Positions 60,874 through 64,000 of a stretch of 64,000 bases of DNA are shown here, in pieces. The position numbers were made by a program, and so were the translations under genes. A model generated the notes under the pieces. It saw nothing but the letters and a program-made list of their open reading frames with translations, was not told the origin of the DNA and ran no database searches. Source of the stretch: Deroplatys truncata (taxonomy: Eukaryota; Arthropoda; Insecta; Mantodea; Mantidae); the NCBI GenBank assembly GCA_030765065.1, contig CM060990.1, forward strand, positions 10,043,501-10,107,500, read 5' to 3'. Within the stretch, counting starts at the first letter, position 1. Every line of letters begins with the position of its first letter.

Positions 60874-61793
60874 ACTTTGGAGAAGACAAATTGAAGTTGA
60901 TGACCCGTAAGGGTGTATTTCCATATGATTTTGTCTCGGTGGTTGAAACCTTATGTGGAATTTAACAACAGGCTACGACAGCAAGCTGCAAATGATTTCG
61001 AGAAGGATCTCTACAAGCTCTTTAACAACGCCATGTTTGGAAAAACTATGTAGAACCTGCGTAACCGTCTGGATATACGACTGGCGACCTATGAAAGAAT
61101 TCTAGAGTAGCTGATCGCCAAGCCTACGTTTATCGACAGGACGATATATGCTGCTAATCTAGCTGAGTACATATGGCCTCTCGTCAGATTGTATTCAACA
61201 AGCCTATATACATTGGTATGAGTGTGTTGGACATCTCCAAGACATTAATGTATAACTATCATTACGACGTGTTGTTACCTTATTATGGAGCTGAAAACCT
61301 GAAGCTTATGTATATGGACATTAATTCCTTCATTCATCGTGTTACAACTGAAGATGTGTACCAGGACAAGCTACGTTTCCTTGAGCATCTCGATACAGCT
61401 GAATACCCTGTCAATCATATATGCCACTCTACTCAGAACAAGAAGGTATTGGGAAAATTTAAAGATGAGGCTAATAGCAAAATCGTCCTACGCTTTGTTG
61501 GACTACGTCCTAAGATGTATGCCTTAGATATTCAAGGCTCAATGATAAAAAAGATTAAAGGTATAAAACGTAGCGCTATTAAGCAGTACATTTCGTTTGA
61601 CAGCTATACAGACTGTCCTAAAACCTGTGAAATCATCAGAACGCCCATGAATCTAATCCTATCACGAAAATGCTGTTACCACAGTGCAAGTGAAAAAAAT
61701 GGCATTGAATCCCTTTGATGATAAAAGAATTATTGCTGAGGATGGAATAACTACCTATGCGTATGGACATTACAGTATTACAAACAGTGCTTA
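60874..61793 (+). pseudogene. Second, internally deleted copy of the PolB 3' half
   Basis: Inverted duplicate of 55187-56902. It begins with FGEDKLKLMTRKGVFPYDF, then jumps (about 60932) over the part equivalent to 56036-56845, removing polymerase motif A. Motif B retains FGK but is followed by a TAG. Motif C is changed from DTD to DIN (61317-61325). A frameshift lies near 61690. It cannot make a polymerase. Confidence 0.9.
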
Positions 61794-64000
61794 AGAGAAT
61801 ATAAGTCGAAGACGAAGACTTTCTCATGAGTCTACAATCTTAAAAATGAAGTTTATCCGTGTGCTGTGTATGCAACTAGCAGACGCCTGATGAAGAAAGA
61901 AGAAGATGGAAGGGAAGGTGGTAACCCTGCCATTAGGTGCAATCCTAGTGCTAGTCTCAAGCCTAGATAAAAGGGGAGAGACACCTATTACGAACTAAAA
62001 TAAAGGTATGTTGACGCAAAGCTTTTCAATTTGTGAACCAATATGCAGTTTATCCCTCTCCGCATCGTACAATAACTGTTTAACATATAATAAGTTTGTA
62101 AGATTTAGAAAAAAGTATATACATTGTTGTAACGTTGGATGAGAAATGTTTATAATCTAATTACTCTCTATATTACCATAAGTATCTGTGATACTAGTTG
62201 AATTAACGGTTAAAATGACTTAAATACCTGTGATACTACCCGAATCATGTGAAATTACCTTAACTAGCTCTGATACGAATTCCTGTTCTAAATTAGCACG
62301 AGCACCTGTGATACTATCTGGTTTGCCCTAAATATCAATGATACTAGATGAATTACCTGTTAAAATGACTCAAATACCGTTGATACATCCTAAATCACCA
62401 GCATTTACCTTAAATTGCTGTGATACAAATCTCTGATCGAAATTATCAATAATATCTGTGAAGCTATGTCGATTACCTCAAATACTTACGATATTACCTG
62501 AACTATGTGTGAAATACGAAGCTAAGTTATAACCGACCCCTGGAACCTACCCTCCTGTAATGCTAGCTGAATTACTCTAAATGTCTGTGATACTTGAATT
62601 AACCTAAATGCCTACGATACTCTATGAATAACCTGTGAAATACGACACTAAGCTATACCTAACCCTAGAATCTATCCTCTTGTGATACTAGCTGAATTAG
62701 CCTAAATATCTACGATACTAGCTGAATTACCTGTGAAATCATGCAGAGCCATGATGTAGTTAGCCTCTGGAATCTATCCTCCTGTGATACTAGATGAATT
62801 AGCCTAAATACCTACAATACTAGCTGAATTACCTGTGAAATCATACACTGCTATGATGCAGTCAGCCTCTTGCAATACTAACTGAATTACTTACCAGTTA
62901 GTGTGAGTGGGTTAGCTTTTCGCATTGTAGTTCACATTTTTCCCTTTACTGGTCACCTTTTTCCCTTTGCTGGTCACCTTTTTCCCTTTGCTGGTCACAT
63001 TTTTCCCTTTGCTGGGCACCTTTTTCCCTTAGTGGTCACCTTTTTCCCTTTGCTGGTCACCTTTTTCCCTTTGCTGGTCACATTTTTCCCCTTACTGGTC
63101 ACCTTTTTCCATTTGCTGGTCACCCTTTTCCCTTTGCTGGTCACCTTTTTCACTTTACTGGTCACATTTTCCCTTTGCTGGTCACCTTTTTCCCTTTTGC
63201 TGGTCACCTTTTTCCCGTTGCAGGTCACCTTTTCCCTGAGCAGTCACCTTTTTCCCTGAGCGAGTCACCTTTTCCCTGAATGGGTTACGTGATGGGCATG
63301 TCTAGAATTAGCGTTCTAACATTGGCATGAAACAGTTTTCCACTAAGTTCACGTCTAAAGTCGCTTTCAAGTCTAGCACCTCCTATTCCCTATCTCTCCT
63401 GTATATAAACCCATATTGCTACTCCTTTAGTATCTGTCTAGCCTAACACCTCTCCTCCTGTTCATATACCTCTCATATAAACCATACTCTACTCCTCTTG
63501 CTCTCTCTAGCCTAACACCTCTCTCGATTTCCTATGACTCTCATATAAACCATACTCTGCTCCTCGACCTTTGTCTAGTCTAACTCCTCTCCTCGTTTTC
63601 CTATACCTCTCATATAAACCATACTCTATTTTCGACCTCTGTCTAGCCTAACACCTCTCCTCGTTTTCCTATACCTCTCATATAAACTATACTCTACTCG
63701 TCAACCTCTGTCTAGCTTAACACCCCTCTTCCTGTTCCTATACTTCTCATACATATAAACGCATACTCTACTCTCAACCTCTTTCTAGCCTAACACCACT
63801 CCCCGTATCCCCTACCTCTCATAAAGCGCATTCCTCTCCTGCCCCCTGTCTAGCTGAGTATCTCTTTGGTTTCCTATCTAACCTATATAAAACACATTCT
63901 AGCTTTAAACACCTGTGTATCCTAACATAGGATCTCTCTCCGTTTTCTCGTCTCTCCTTATAAACGCATACTTAAACCCTCCTAGCCTAATACCTCTCCT
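61794..64000. mobile_element. Right arm of the giant inverted repeat (continues past the window)
   Basis: Reverse complement of the left arm from 55180 outward: unique 3' flank to about 62150, the degenerate attcagctag repeat (62155-62900), the 21-22-bp array (62930-63275, about 16 copies) and the 60-70-bp minisatellite (63380-64000). The last bases equal the reverse complement of 52711-52770. The outer end is not seen. Confidence 0.93.

Overview
The window is a repeat-dominated metazoan nuclear sequence, most likely from an arthropod. The evidence is an errantivirus-like LTR element with envelope genes, several non-LTR retrotransposon families, tRNA-derived SINEs, a Tc1/mariner-type remnant, a protein-primed DNA polymerase element and abundant AT-rich satellites. 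I found no convincing intact host gene, rRNA, functional tRNA or CRISPR array. The species cannot be named from the sequence.

Layout. 1-3.3 kb: a LINE fragment, then a 26-bp minisatellite with a 78-bp higher-order period. 3.6-5.2 kb and 24.0-24.8 kb: one (CATA)n-rich array split in two by an insertion. 5167-23953 (minus strand): an 18.8-kb LTR retroelement with 814-bp LTRs and a 4-bp ATAT target duplication. 24.9-51.9 kb: decayed transposons and minisatellites in AT-rich filler. 52.0-64.0 kb: a PolB-type element built as a very large inverted repeat rich in minisatellites; it runs off the right edge.

The most unusual object is the LTR retroelement. In sense order it carries gag, pol (protease, reverse transcriptase, RNase H, integrase), a nearly full-length membrane-anchored ADAM metalloprotease-disintegrin gene without introns, and two diverged, homologous envelope-glycoprotein genes. 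The ADAM gene lies on the same strand as pol and env, has no poly(A) tail, and is decayed about as much as its neighbours. This points to a gene carried by the element rather than a later processed-pseudogene insertion. The LTRs differ at about 10 of 814 positions by my reading, so insertion was fairly recent, yet every coding region is now broken. A -1 slippery heptamer sits between the nucleocapsid zinc knuckle and the protease frame. The LTRs hold a perfect heat-shock-element motif flanked by TGACGT/ACGTCA half sites.

The second notable object is the 52-64 kb structure. A broken protein-primed DNA polymerase gene (with 3'-5' exonuclease and an HNH/endonuclease VII-like segment) is followed by about 3 kb of minisatellite arms. 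All of this recurs in inverted orientation with an internally deleted polymerase copy. A 44-nt palindrome lies exactly at the junction. A related minisatellite block lies alone at 38.4-39.4 kb.
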